From Nocardia brasiliensis ATCC 700358 (GTDB taxonomy: Bacteria; Actinomycetota; Actinomycetes; Mycobacteriales; Mycobacteriaceae): a stretch of DNA of 64,000 bases. Position 1 is the stretch's first letter. Every line of letters starts with the position of its first letter. Below are positions 1 to 8,586 of the stretch, in pieces. The position numbers and the translations under genes are program-made. Where the stretch lies: NCBI RefSeq assembly GCF_000250675.2, contig NC_018681.1:62001-126000 (forward strand), given 5' to 3'. Under the pieces are notes generated by a model. It searched no databases and was not told the DNA's origin. It worked only from the letters and a program-made list of their open reading frames with translations.

Positions 1-1
1 G

Positions 2-3000
2 CAGGACGGCCGGGTGGAATCGGCGCTCGGCATCGTGCATTCGCGCTTCTCCACCAACACTTTCCCCTCGTGGCCGCTGGCGCACCCGTTCCGCCGGGTT
101 GCGCACAACGGCGAGATCAACACCGTCACCGGTAACGAGAACTGGATGCGGGCGCGCGAGGCGCTGCTGCGTTCGGACATCTTCGGCATCGACTCGGCGG
201 GCAACAACCGGCTGGAGAAGATCTTCCCGGTCTGTACCCCGGGGGCGAGCGATACCGCGCGCTTCGACGAGGTGCTGGAACTGTTGCACCTCGGCGGCCG
301 CAGCCTGCCCCACGCGGTGCTGATGATGATCCCCGAGGCGTGGGAACGCAACGAGAAGATGGATCAGCGCCGCCGCGCGTTCTACGAGTACCACTCGATG
401 CTGATGGAGCCGTGGGACGGCCCGGCCTCGGTGTGCTTCTCCGACGGCACCGTGGTCGGCGCCGTGCTCGACCGTAACGGCCTGCGCCCCAGCCGCATCT
501 GGGTCACCGACGACGGCCTGGTCGTGATGGCCTCCGAGGTCGGCGTGCTCGACATCGACCCGTCCAAGGTGGTCCGCAAGGTCCGACTACAACCCGGCCG
601 CATGTTCCTGGTCGACACCTCGCAGGGCCGCATCGTCGGCGACGAGGAGCTCAAGGACCAGCTTGCGGCCGAGCACCCGTACCAGGAATGGCTGGACGCG
701 GGTGTGACCAAGCTCGAGGACCTGCCCGACCGCCCGCACGTGCACATGTCGCACGACCGGGTACTGATCCGTCAGCAGATCTTCGGATACAGCACCGAAG
801 AGCTGAACCTGCTGATCTCGCCGATGGCCAAGACCGGCGGCGAGGCGCTCGGCTCGATGGGCACCGATACCCCGATCGCCGTGCTCTCGGCGCGGCCCCG
901 GCTGCTGTTCGACTACTTCTCCCAGCTGTTCGCGCAGGTCACCAACCCGCCGCTGGACGCGATCCGGGAAGAGGTGGTGACCAGCCTGCGCCGCGCGATC
1001 GGCCCCGAGGCCGACCTGATGCACCCCGGCCCGGAATCCTGCAAGCAGATCGCGATCGAATCGCCGATCATCGACAACGACCAGCTGGCCAAGCTGGTGC
1101 ACATCAACGACGACGGCTCCCAGCCCGAGCTGCGGTCGGTGATCGTGCGCGGTCTGTACCCGGTCGCCAAGGGCGGCAAGGGACTTCGCAAGGCGCTCAA
1201 GGCGATCAACACCCAGGTGTCGGCCGCGATCGACGGCGGCGCCCGGATCGTCGTGCTGTCCGACCGCGAGTCCAACGAGAAGCTGGCGCCGATCCCGTCG
1301 CTGCTGCTCACCTCGTCGGTGCACCACCACCTGGTGCGCGAACGCACCCGCACCATGGTCGGCCTGGTCGTGGAGGCCGGTGACGCCCGCGAGGTGCACC
1401 ACATGGCCATGCTGGTCGGCTTCGGCGCGGCCGCGATCAACCCGTACATGGCCTTCGAGACCATCGAGGACATGCTCGAGCGCGGCGCGCTCGACATGCC
1501 GGGCAGCACCGGCGATCTGGCCGCCGACTACGCCAAGGCGGTCGCCAACTACAACAAGGCCGCGAGCAAGGGCGTGCTGAAGGTGATGTCCAAGATGGGC
1601 ATCTCCACGCTGGCGTCCTACACCGGCGCGCAGCTGTTCCAGGTGATCGGCCTGTCCCAGGACCTGGCCGACGAATACTTCACCGGTCTGCGCTCGCACC
1701 TGGACGGCATCGGGCTCGATGACATCGCGGCCGACGTCGCCCAGCGGCACCGGCTCGCGTTCCTGGAGAACCGCAACGAGCGCGCGCACCGCGAGCTCGA
1801 GGTCGGCGGCGAATACCAGTGGCGGCGTGAGGGTGAATACCACCTGTTCAACCCGGACACCGTGTTCAAGCTGCAGCACGCGACCCGCTCCGGCCAGTAC
1901 TCGATCTTCAAGGAGTACACCAAGCTGGTCGACGACCAGTCCGAGCGGCTCGCCTCGCTGCGCGGCCTGTTCAAGTTCAAGAAGGAGCGCGCGTCGATCT
2001 CGATCGACGAGGTCGAGCCCGCCTCGGAGATCGTGAAGCGGTTCTCCACCGGCGCAATGAGTTACGGCTCCATTTCGGCCGAGGCGCACGAGACCCTGGC
2101 GATCGCGATGAACCGCCTCGGCGGCCGGTCGAACTCGGGTGAGGGCGGCGAGTCGCCCGCGCGCTTCGAGCCGGAGGAGAACGGCGACTGGCGGCGCAGC
2201 GCGATCAAGCAGGTGGCCTCCGGCCGCTTCGGCGTGACCGCGCACTACCTGACCAACTGCACCGATATCCAGATCAAGATGGCGCAGGGCGCCAAGCCCG
2301 GCGAGGGCGGCCAGCTGCCCGCGCACAAGGTGTACCCGTGGGTCGCCGAGGTGCGGCACTCCACGCCGGGCGTCGGCCTGATCTCGCCGCCGCCGCACCA
2401 CGACATCTACTCGATCGAGGATCTGGCGCAGCTGATCCACGACCTGAAGAACGCGAACCCGCAGGCGCGGATTCACGTGAAACTTGTTGCGGAGCCCGGT
2501 GTCGGCACGGTCGCGGCCGGTGTGTCCAAGGCGCACGCGGACGTCGTGCTGATCTCCGGGCACGACGGCGGCACCGGCGCCTCGCCGCTTACCTCGCTCA
2601 AGCACGCGGGCGGCCCCTGGGAGCTCGGCCTGGCCGAGACCCAGCAGACGTTGCTGCTCAACGGACTTCGCGACCGCATCGTCGTGCAGGTGGACGGGCA
2701 GATGAAGACCGGCCGCGACGTGATGATCGCCGCGCTGCTCGGTGCCGAGGAATACGGTTTCGCCACAGCGCCTTTGGTGGTGTCGGGCTGCATCATGATG
2801 CGGGTCTGCCACCTCGACACCTGCCCCGTGGGTGTCGCCACGCAGAACCCGGTGCTGCGCGAACGCTTCACCGGCAAGCCGGAATTCGTCGAGAACTTCA
2901 TGCTGTTCATCGCCGAAGAGGTCCGGGAACTGCTGGCGCAGTTGGGCTTCCGCACGCTGGACGAGGCCATCGGCCGGGTCGACCTGCTCGACACCGCCAA

Positions 3001-3970
3001 GGCCAAGCAGCACTTCAAGGCCAACAAGCTGGACCTGTCGCCGATCCTGGACAACGTCGAGACCGCGTTCATGTACCAGGACCGGCGCTGCACCAAGACC
3101 CAGGACCACGGCCTGGACAAGGCGCTGGACCAGCAGCTGATCACGCAGAGCCGGGACGCGCTCGAGCGCGGCCAGGCGGTGAAGTTCGAAACCAAGATCA
3201 CGAACGTGAACCGCACCGTCGGCACCATGCTCGGCCACGAGGTGACCAAGCTCTACGGTGGCGCGGGCCTGCCCGACGACACCATCGACATCACCTTCAC
3301 CGGCTCGGCGGGCAACAGCTTCGGCGCCTTCGTGCCCGCGGGCATCACGCTGCGCGTGCAGGGTGACGCGAACGACTATGTCGGCAAGGGACTTTCCGGT
3401 GGCCACCTGGTGGTGCGCCCGTCGCTCGACGCGCCGGACGGCTTCAAGCCGGAAGAGAACATCATCGCGGGCAACGTGATCCTGTTCGGTGCCACCAACG
3501 GGCACGCGTTCATCAGCGGTGTGGTCGGCGAGCGGTTCGCCGTGCGCAACTCCGGCGCCACCGCGGTGGTCGAGGGCGTCGGCGATCACGGCTGCGAGTA
3601 CATGACCGGTGGCCGCGTGGTCATCCTCGGCGAGACCGGCCGCAACTTCGGTGCGGGCATGTCCGGCGGTGTCGCGTTCGTCTACAACCCGGACGGCACC
3701 TTCGAGGACAAGCTCAACCCCGAGCAGGCCGACGCCGTCGAACAGCTCTCCGGTGACGACTTCACCTGGCTGCGCGACGTCGTCACCGAGCACCGCGACC
3801 AGACCGGATCGGCTGTCGCCGAACGCATCCTGGGCGACTGGTCGCAGCAGGTGAACCACTTCGTGAAGGTCATGCCGCGCGAATACAAGAAGGTACTGCT
3901 CGCCATCTCCGAGGCGGAGAAGGCCGGCAAGGACGTCGACGAGGCGATCATGGAGGCGGCACGTGGCTGA
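2..3970 (+). CDS. gltB: Glutamate synthase large subunit (5' end cut off by the window)
   Basis: Large (alpha) subunit of NADPH-dependent GOGAT, which moves the glutamine amide group to 2-oxoglutarate. The frame is open to the left edge, so the N-terminal catalytic Cys lies outside. About 1,320 residues remain. They begin inside the glutaminase domain (SRFSTNTFPSWPLAHPFR, HNGEINT), then the central domain, then the FMN/3Fe-4S domain with the Cys ligands of CIMMRVCHLDTCPVG (C-x5-C-x4-C), then the Gly-rich beta-helix C-terminal domain (GNVILFGATNG, GGRVVILGETGRN). gltD follows after 59 nt, so the two are probably co-transcribed. Identification is secure. A short gltB-like relic lies about 36 kb downstream at 37960-38136. 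Confidence 0.97.
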   Translation, partial: QDGRVESALGIVHSRFSTNTFPSWPLAHPFRRVAHNGEINTVTGNENWMRAREALLRSDIFGIDSAGNNRLEKIFPVCTPGASDTARFDEVLELLHLGGRSLPHAVLMMIPEAWERNEKMDQRRRAFYEYHSMLMEPWDGPASVCFSDGTVVGAVLDRNGLRPSRIWVTDDGLVVMASEVGVLDIDPSKVVRKVRLQPGRMFLVDTSQGRIVGDEELKDQLAAEHPYQEWLDAGVTKLEDLPDRPHVHMSHDRVLIRQQIFGYSTEELNLLISPMAKTGGEALGSMGTDTPIAVLSARPRLLFDYFSQLFAQVTNPPLDAIREEVVTSLRRAIGPEADLMHPGPESCKQIAIESPIIDNDQLAKLVHINDDGSQPELRSVIVRGLYPVAKGGKGLRKALKAINTQVSAAIDGGARIVVLSDRESNEKLAPIPSLLLTSSVHHHLVRERTRTMVGLVVEAGDAREVHHMAMLVGFGAAAINPYMAFETIEDMLERGALDMPGSTGDLAADYAKAVANYNKAASKGVLKVMSKMGISTLASYTGAQLFQVIGLSQDLADEYFTGLRSHLDGIGLDDIAADVAQRHRLAFLENRNERAHRELEVGGEYQWRREGEYHLFNPDTVFKLQHATRSGQYSIFKEYTKLVDDQSERLASLRGLFKFKKERASISIDEVEPASEIVKRFSTGAMSYGSISAEAHETLAIAMNRLGGRSNSGEGGESPARFEPEENGDWRRSAIKQVASGRFGVTAHYLTNCTDIQIKMAQGAKPGEGGQLPAHKVYPWVAEVRHSTPGVGLISPPPHHDIYSIEDLAQLIHDLKNANPQARIHVKLVAEPGVGTVAAGVSKAHADVVLISGHDGGTGASPLTSLKHAGGPWELGLAETQQTLLLNGLRDRIVVQVDGQMKTGRDVMIAALLGAEEYGFATAPLVVSGCIMMRVCHLDTCPVGVATQNPVLRERFTGKPEFVENFMLFIAEEVRELLAQLGFRTLDEAIGRVDLLDTAKAKQHFKANKLDLSPILDNVETAFMYQDRRCTKTQDHGLDKALDQQLITQSRDALERGQAVKFETKITNVNRTVGTMLGHEVTKLYGGAGLPDDTIDITFTGSAGNSFGAFVPAGITLRVQGDANDYVGKGLSGGHLVVRPSLDAPDGFKPEENIIAGNVILFGATNGHAFISGVVGERFAVRNSGATAVVEGVGDHGCEYMTGGRVVILGETGRNFGAGMSGGVAFVYNPDGTFEDKLNPEQADAVEQLSGDDFTWLRDVVTEHRDQTGSAVAERILGDWSQQVNHFVKVMPREYKKVLLAISEAEKAGKDVDEAIMEAARG

Positions 3971-4038
3971 CACGCGACGCATCCAACAGCTGAGTCCACT
4001 GTCCACAGGCAAGATTACGGAGGCCGAACGTGGCTGAC
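3952..4038 (+). repeat. Direct repeat carrying RBS and start at the gltB-gltD junction
   Basis: GGAGGC-NNN-ACGTGGCTGAC occurs at 3952-3971 and again at 4019-4038, 67 bp apart. The first copy contains the gltB stop and a GTG (3963) with a good RBS. The second contains the RBS and true GTG start of gltD. Translation from the first GTG would give a 24-codon minigene ending at 4037, just inside gltD. Confidence 0.6.
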
Positions 4039-5499
4039 GCACAAGGTTTTTTGAAGCACACCAAGCGGGAACTGCCGACGCGTCGACCCGTGCCGCTGCG
4101 GCTGATGGACTGGAAAGAGGTCTACGAGGAGGGTTTCGCGCACGAGACCCTGCAGCGTCAGGCCAGCCGGTGCATGGACTGCGGTATCCCGTTCTGCCAC
4201 AACGGTTGCCCGCTGGGCAACCTGATCCCCGAGTGGAACGACCTGGTCTACAAGGGACAGTGGCGCGAGGGCATCGATCGGCTGCACGCCACCAACAACT
4301 TTCCGGAGTTCACCGGGCGGTTGTGCCCGGCGCCGTGTGAGGCGTCCTGTGTCCTGGGTATCAACCAGGACCCGGTGACGATCAAGCAGGTCGAGGTCGA
4401 GCTCATCGAGAACGCCTTCGACGAGGGCTGGGTGACCCCGGTCTACCCGACCCGGTTGACCGGTAAGCGGATCGCGGTCGTCGGCTCCGGTCCCGCGGGA
4501 CTCGCCGCGGCACAGCAGCTCACCCGTGCCGGGCACACCGTGACCGTGTTCGAGCGGGCCGACCGCATCGGCGGCTTGCTGCGCTACGGCATCCCGGAAT
4601 TCAAGATGGAGAAGCGCTTCATCGACCGCCGGATGGCGCAGATGGAGGCCGAGGGCACCATCTTCAAGACCGGCGTGAACGTCGGTGTCGACATCACCGC
4701 CGAGCAGCTGCGCGAGCAGTTCGACTCGATCGTGCTGGCCGGCGGCGCGACCATCGCGCGTGACCTGCCGATCCCCGGACGCGAGCTGGACGGCATCCAT
4801 CAGGCCATGGAGTTCCTGCCGTGGGCCAACCGGGTGCAGCTGGGCGACGACGTCACCGATGCCGACGGCCTGCCGCCCATCCACGCGAAGGGCAAGAAGG
4901 TCGTCATCATCGGTGGCGGTGACACCGGTGCCGACTGCCTCGGCACCTCGCACCGGCAGGGCGCCGAGAGCATCCACCAGTTCGAGATCATGCCGCGCCC
5001 GCCGGAGGAGCGCGCTTCCTCCACTCCGTGGCCCACCTACCCGCTGATGTACCGGGTGTCCTCGGCGCACGAGGAGGGCGGCGAGCGGGTGTTCTCCGTC
5101 AACACCGAGCGTTTCGTCGGCGCGGACGGCAAGGTCACCGGCCTGCAGGCGCACGAGGTGACGATGGTCAACGGCCGCTTCGAGAAGGTCGACGGCACCG
5201 ACTTCACCCTCGAGGCCGATCTCGTGCTGCTCGCCATGGGCTTCACCGGTCCCGAAAAGCGCGGCCTGCTCGAAGAACTCGGCGTCGGCTACGACCAGCG
5301 CGGCAACGTCCAGCGCGACAAGGGCTGGTCGACCAACATCCCCGGCGTGTTCGTCGCGGGCGATATGGGCCGCGGCCAGTCCCTCATCGTCTGGGCCATC
5401 GCGGAGGGTCGCGCCGCGGCCGCCGCGGTGGACCGCTTCCTGGAGGGTGAGACGGCGCTTCCCGCCCCGATCACCCCCAGCATGGTCGCCCAGCGATGA
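4030..5499 (+). CDS. gltD: Glutamate synthase small subunit
   Basis: Small (beta) subunit of GOGAT, 489 residues, which passes electrons from NADPH through FAD and iron-sulfur clusters to GltB. The N-terminal Cys-rich region (CMDCGIPFCHNGCPLGN and LCPAPCEASCVLGI) carries the two 4Fe-4S clusters. A first dinucleotide fold (VVGSGPAGLAAA) is followed by a second (VIIGGGDTGADCLG), and the C-terminal FAD segment reads VFVAGDMGRGQSLIVWAI. The GTG start is chosen because GGAGG lies 6 nt upstream and the protein begins MADAQGFLKH, as expected for actinobacterial GltD. A strong hairpin terminator follows the stop. Confidence 0.97.
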   Translation: MADAQGFLKHTKRELPTRRPVPLRLMDWKEVYEEGFAHETLQRQASRCMDCGIPFCHNGCPLGNLIPEWNDLVYKGQWREGIDRLHATNNFPEFTGRLCPAPCEASCVLGINQDPVTIKQVEVELIENAFDEGWVTPVYPTRLTGKRIAVVGSGPAGLAAAQQLTRAGHTVTVFERADRIGGLLRYGIPEFKMEKRFIDRRMAQMEAEGTIFKTGVNVGVDITAEQLREQFDSIVLAGGATIARDLPIPGRELDGIHQAMEFLPWANRVQLGDDVTDADGLPPIHAKGKKVVIIGGGDTGADCLGTSHRQGAESIHQFEIMPRPPEERASSTPWPTYPLMYRVSSAHEEGGERVFSVNTERFVGADGKVTGLQAHEVTMVNGRFEKVDGTDFTLEADLVLLAMGFTGPEKRGLLEELGVGYDQRGNVQRDKGWSTNIPGVFVAGDMGRGQSLIVWAIAEGRAAAAAVDRFLEGETALPAPITPSMVAQR

Positions 5500-5525
5500 T
5501 CTGAACCCCTCTCTTACCGGAGCGG

Positions 5526-5570
5526 AAAAAGGCGTCTGTGGACTTCGGTCCGCAGACGCCTTTGTTCTTT
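5526..5570 (+). terminator. Rho-independent terminator of gltBD
   Basis: GGCGTCTGTGGAC and GTCCGCAGACGCC pair (one G-U) around a TTCG tetraloop. The stem is flanked by AAAA upstream and TTTGTTCTTT downstream. It starts 27 nt after the gltD stop. Confidence 0.9.
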
Positions 5571-6093
5571 GCGTCGTCGCGGTACTGCGACGCGACACGC
5601 GCGTTTGCGGAATTCGACGCCGGGCGTTCGGCGTCGCTGGGCGAGACACGGCGCGATGATTCTCTGGGCGATTGCTAGCCTGCGTTCTCCGGGCCTCGGT
5701 TCGCGTCTGATCGGCATCGGTCTGTGTGCGTTCACATCGGTGGTCGGTGTTGTCAGCGCTCTGATTGCTGAAAGATTGCGGATATTCGCGAGTGGCGGAT
5801 TACCGGCTGATCAGGGCGGTTGGTGCCGGGATGTGGTGCGGAGCTGCGGGTTTGGGCATCGGACGGAAATCGGACATCGGACGCGGGTCGGGATGGCGCC
5901 GGGCGCTCGCGACCTTTATTGTGATCCCGGCACGTTGCTGATCTTGGGATGTGGGTTCGCCGGACAGCAGCGTTCGGATCGCCGGGTGGCTCGAGTTAAC
6001 CCAGCGTGCACTGGAAAGTCACTCCTGCGGTCCAGCATTGGTGCGCAACTTGTCGGGATGCCCAGGGCGGGCATGGGTTTGGACTGGAGCGGT
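5571..6093. other. Non-coding stretch upstream of the cutinase gene
   Basis: About 520 bp between the gltBD terminator and the cutinase start. The cutinase frame stays open through it, but the translation has no domain, no recognisable family and no RBS at its early start codons. ATCGGAC is repeated three times near 5875-5900. I read it as a long leader and promoter region and see no other feature. Confidence 0.5.
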
Positions 6094-6993
6094 ATGCAGT
6101 TGAAGAAGGTTGTCGCGGCTCTCGGTGCATCCGCGACGGTATTGTCCGGCTTGGTGTTCGGCAGCGGATCGGTGAGTGCCGACCCGGGCTGCCCCAGCCT
6201 GTACGTGGTGGCGATCCCCGGCACCTGGGAGACCGGCAAGGACAAGAAGCCGCAGCCCGGCATGCTCGCCGGTGTCACGCGGAACCTGCCGAGCTCCACC
6301 GACGTCGACTACGTGACCTACGCCGCGACCGCGTTCCCTTGGGAGGGTGAGGTTTACGGCAACTCGAAGAAGGAAGCCACCGACCGCGCGCGCGGCCTGA
6401 TCACCGATATGGCGAAGTCCTGTGGCGCCACCAAGATCGCGCTCGTCGGCTACAGCCAGGGCGCGGACGCGGCGGGCGACCTCGCCGCCGAGATCGGCAC
6501 CGGGCTCGGCCCCATTCCGGCCGACCGGGTCGCGGGCGTCGGCCTGATCTCCGATCCGCGTCGCTCGCCCACCGACGTCCAGGTCGGCGCGCCCGCGCCC
6601 GGCGCAGGCGCCGGCGGCCCCCGGGTCGGCGGCTTCGGCTGGCTGAGCGATCGCACCCGCACCATCTGCGCGCTGGATGACCTGTACTGTGCGACCGCGC
6701 CGGACGACTTCGTCACCCGGTTCGCGGGCTTCATGGCGCAGGCCTCGGACATGAACCCGGCCAACATGTGGCGGTACCAGATCGAGGCGGGCAACATCAT
6801 GACCGACCTGTTCGCGCACGGCGGGGTGCCCGCGCTGCAGGCCCAGCTCACCGAATCGGCGAACGAGCAGCGCGCCAAGGACCTGGAGCGGTTCTACAAG
6901 TCGCAGGCGCACACGCTGTACGGCAGCTACCCGGTCGGCGGCGGGCAGACCGCCACGTCCTGGATGCACAACTGGATCGCCGGCATGGCCTGA
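6094..6993 (+). CDS. Secreted cutinase-family serine esterase
   Basis: Alpha/beta-hydrolase of the cutinase (Pfam Cutinase/CULP) family, exported and probably acting on lipid or ester substrates. Residues 1-29 are a signal peptide (KK, hydrophobic core, SVSA cleavage site). The mature part starts DPGCPSLYVVAIPGTWE. The nucleophile elbow is G-Y-S-Q-G with Ser121. Cys pairs typical of the family are present (Cys33 with Cys110, and CALDDLYC further on). Start 6094 is preferred because it gives a proper signal peptide with GGAG just upstream; in-frame ATGs at 6058 and 6073 are possible. The protein has 299 residues. A terminator follows, so the gene is probably monocistronic. Confidence 0.9.
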   Translation: MQLKKVVAALGASATVLSGLVFGSGSVSADPGCPSLYVVAIPGTWETGKDKKPQPGMLAGVTRNLPSSTDVDYVTYAATAFPWEGEVYGNSKKEATDRARGLITDMAKSCGATKIALVGYSQGADAAGDLAAEIGTGLGPIPADRVAGVGLISDPRRSPTDVQVGAPAPGAGAGGPRVGGFGWLSDRTRTICALDDLYCATAPDDFVTRFAGFMAQASDMNPANMWRYQIEAGNIMTDLFAHGGVPALQAQLTESANEQRAKDLERFYKSQAHTLYGSYPVGGGQTATSWMHNWIAGMA

Positions 6994-7009
6994 TCCACGG
7001 CAGCCGAAC

Positions 7010-7043
7010 GAAGGCCCACCTCCCTCGCGGAGGTGGGCCTTCG
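7010..7043 (+). terminator. Terminator after the cutinase gene
   Basis: Perfect 14-bp stem GAAGGCCCACCTCC / GGAGGTGGGCCTTC with a 6-nt loop, 16 nt after the cutinase stop. It may also serve the convergent gene at 7065-7403. Confidence 0.85.
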
Positions 7044-7064
7044 TCGTCGCGGGACTACTCGGGA

Positions 7065-7403
7065 TCAGCTACTGCCCGCGGAGCCGCTCGGCGGGCGGAC
7101 GTGCAGGGTCCGCGGACCGGGATCGTCCTTGTGGATGCGCGGACCGTGCCGTCCCGGCCCGTCCCGGTACTCCACCCGCGGCCCGCCCTGATCGCCGCCG
7201 GGCAACCAGCCGGGTCCGCCGCGCGGATGTGCGCTGATATCGGTGCCTTCCGGGTCGGCCTGGGTCAGCTGGATGGCCGCGGGGTCCGGCGTCTCGGCCG
7301 ATGCGGTCGCGGCGAGCGCGCCGAGCGGCAGGGCGATCAATGCCCCTGCCACCGCGACCCGGGTGACCCGGCGACGCAGCGGCGTCGATGTTCTGCTGAG
7401 CAA
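7065..7403 (-). CDS. Small secreted protein of unknown function
   Basis: I do not recognise the family. The best start is TTG at 7403, because AAAGGA sits 6 nt upstream; an ATG eight codons earlier (7427) is the alternative. The product has 112 residues: a basic N-terminus (RRRVTR), a hydrophobic core and an ATASAE cleavage site make a clear signal peptide. The roughly 75-residue mature part is rich in Gly, Pro, Asp and His with no domain visible. It is convergent with the cutinase gene. The protein could be cell-wall associated, but nothing in the sequence proves it. Confidence 0.7.
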   Translation of the reverse strand: MLSRTSTPLRRRVTRVAVAGALIALPLGALAATASAETPDPAAIQLTQADPEGTDISAHPRGGPGWLPGGDQGGPRVEYRDGPGRHGPRIHKDDPGPRTLHVRPPSGSAGSS

Positions 7404-7521
7404 CGGAATTCCTTTCTCTCGGACCATGAGCCGCTGGTGTGGCGGCTCACCGGTCCCATCCAAGGTTCCGTCGCTGGGGTGCGGGTGTGACGTCCCTGCC
7501 AATCGGCTGTGAACCCGACAA

Positions 7522-8178
7522 TCAGGACTTGATGTTGCGCGGCAGCAGATCCCACACGTGCCCGTTCTCGTTGATCGTCGCTGCGGTGCGACGGCCGTTG
7601 CGGGAGAACAGGATTCGAGTGATCGAGCAGTAGTCGATCGGGAAGGTCAGCGGCCGTTCCAGGCCGAGTATCTGCTGCAGCAGCACGTTGATCACACCAC
7701 CGTGGGTGAACGCGAGCACGGTGTCGGCCGGGTCGGTGGCGGCCGCGATCTCGGCGACCGCGTCCAGCACCCGGGACTTGAACGCGGTCCCGTCGATCTG
7801 CGGCGGAAAATGCCCGGCCTTGATCTGCTCGTAGACGGCGCGGAACTCGACCTTGGCGTCCTCGATCGGAATGTAGGCGGGCAGATCCCGATCGTATTCG
7901 GCCAGATCGTCGATCACCTCGACGTCGAGCCCCAGCTTCGCCGCCGTCGGCCCGGCGGTGTCCCGCGCCCGCCGCTGCGGACTGCTCACCACCCGCGCCA
8001 CCCGATGCTGACTCAACGCCGCCGGCACCCGCTCCGCCTGCTCCACCCCGACCGCCGCCAGCTCAGGATCAGCCGCCCCCACGGCATTCACGATCCGCAC
8101 CGGCTGCCCATGACGAACAAGAATCAACTGCACAGCCCCACTCTGCCCCATCAGGGACTGCCCCTTCGACATCGACAT
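7522..8178 (-). CDS. Histidine phosphatase family protein (phosphoglycerate mutase-like)
   Basis: 218 residues with the branch-2 histidine phosphatase layout. The phosphohistidine motif is LILVRHGQP near residue 20, followed by VVSSPQRRARDTA and the second catalytic His in AFTHGGVINVLL. Family members are phosphatases of small metabolites or proteins or true mutases; sequence alone does not give the substrate. A later ATG (MGQSGAVQL, ten codons in) is an equally credible start and fits the family better. No partner gene is apparent; the small membrane protein upstream is separated from it by a terminator. Confidence 0.88.
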   Translation of the reverse strand: MSMSKGQSLMGQSGAVQLILVRHGQPVRIVNAVGAADPELAAVGVEQAERVPAALSQHRVARVVSSPQRRARDTAGPTAAKLGLDVEVIDDLAEYDRDLPAYIPIEDAKVEFRAVYEQIKAGHFPPQIDGTAFKSRVLDAVAEIAAATDPADTVLAFTHGGVINVLLQQILGLERPLTFPIDYCSITRILFSRNGRRTAATINENGHVWDLLPRNIKS

Positions 8179-8223
8179 TGATCTGTCGGATATCGAGCGG
8201 CTCTAGGGGACTGCAGCAGACGG

Positions 8224-8263
8224 CGAACGGCCCGGTTCGTGCCCCCACGAACCGGGCCGTTCG
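8224..8263 (-). terminator. Terminator after the small membrane protein gene
   Basis: Perfect 18-bp stem (CGAACGGCCCGGTTCGTG and its complement) with a CCCC loop, 11 nt past the stop of the leftward gene at 8275-8472 and before the phosphatase gene. It has no long T-run on either side. Confidence 0.8.
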
Positions 8264-8274
8264 GCGGTTCCGAG

Positions 8275-8472
8275 CTACTGCTTCTTCTTGCGCTTCATCA
8301 GGAGGTAGACGCCGAGGACGATGAGGGCGACCACGAGCAGGCAGCAGATGCCGCCGAAGATCAGGCCGCCGCTGCTGCGCTTCTTCTTGCGGGCCGCGAG
8401 CTCGAGCACCTCCGGGCTCGCCCAGACGCTGTGGTCCACGAGGGCCATATTGGTCAGCAGGTCAAGGTACAT
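8275..8472 (-). CDS. Small single-pass membrane protein
   Basis: 65 residues of unknown family. A soluble N-terminal third is followed by a KKKR patch (about residues 29-32), one strong transmembrane helix (GGLIFGGICCLLVVALIVLGVYLLM, given here as 25 letters only in outline: residues 35-59) and a KRKKK tail. The charge pattern on both sides of the helix is unusual and may suit binding to acidic membrane lipid. It lies just upstream of lysX's 3' end and ends in a perfect hairpin terminator, which supports a real gene. The RBS is weak (GGGG about 8 nt before ATG). Confidence 0.65.
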   Translation of the reverse strand: MYLDLLTNMALVDHSVWASPEVLELAARKKKRSSGGLIFGGICCLLVVALIVLGVYLLMKRKKKQ

Positions 8473-8586
8473 ATCTGAACCCCATTTCGTGTCACGGTCC
8501 CCTCCCGGGCCGAAGGTTCTCGGCCGCTCCGGTTCGAATTCTCAAGGGTAGCTGTCCGATTCGTCCGCTGGGTTCCGTTCGCCGAA

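Noticed and set aside
587..4042. 1,151-residue open frame antisense to gltB
   Set aside because: Long antisense frames are common at this GC content. The translation is Arg/Val/Leu/His-rich with no domain and mirrors gltB codon third positions.
5569..6093. N-terminal extension of the cutinase
   Set aside because: It would bury the signal peptide 175 residues inside the protein; no RBS at those starts.
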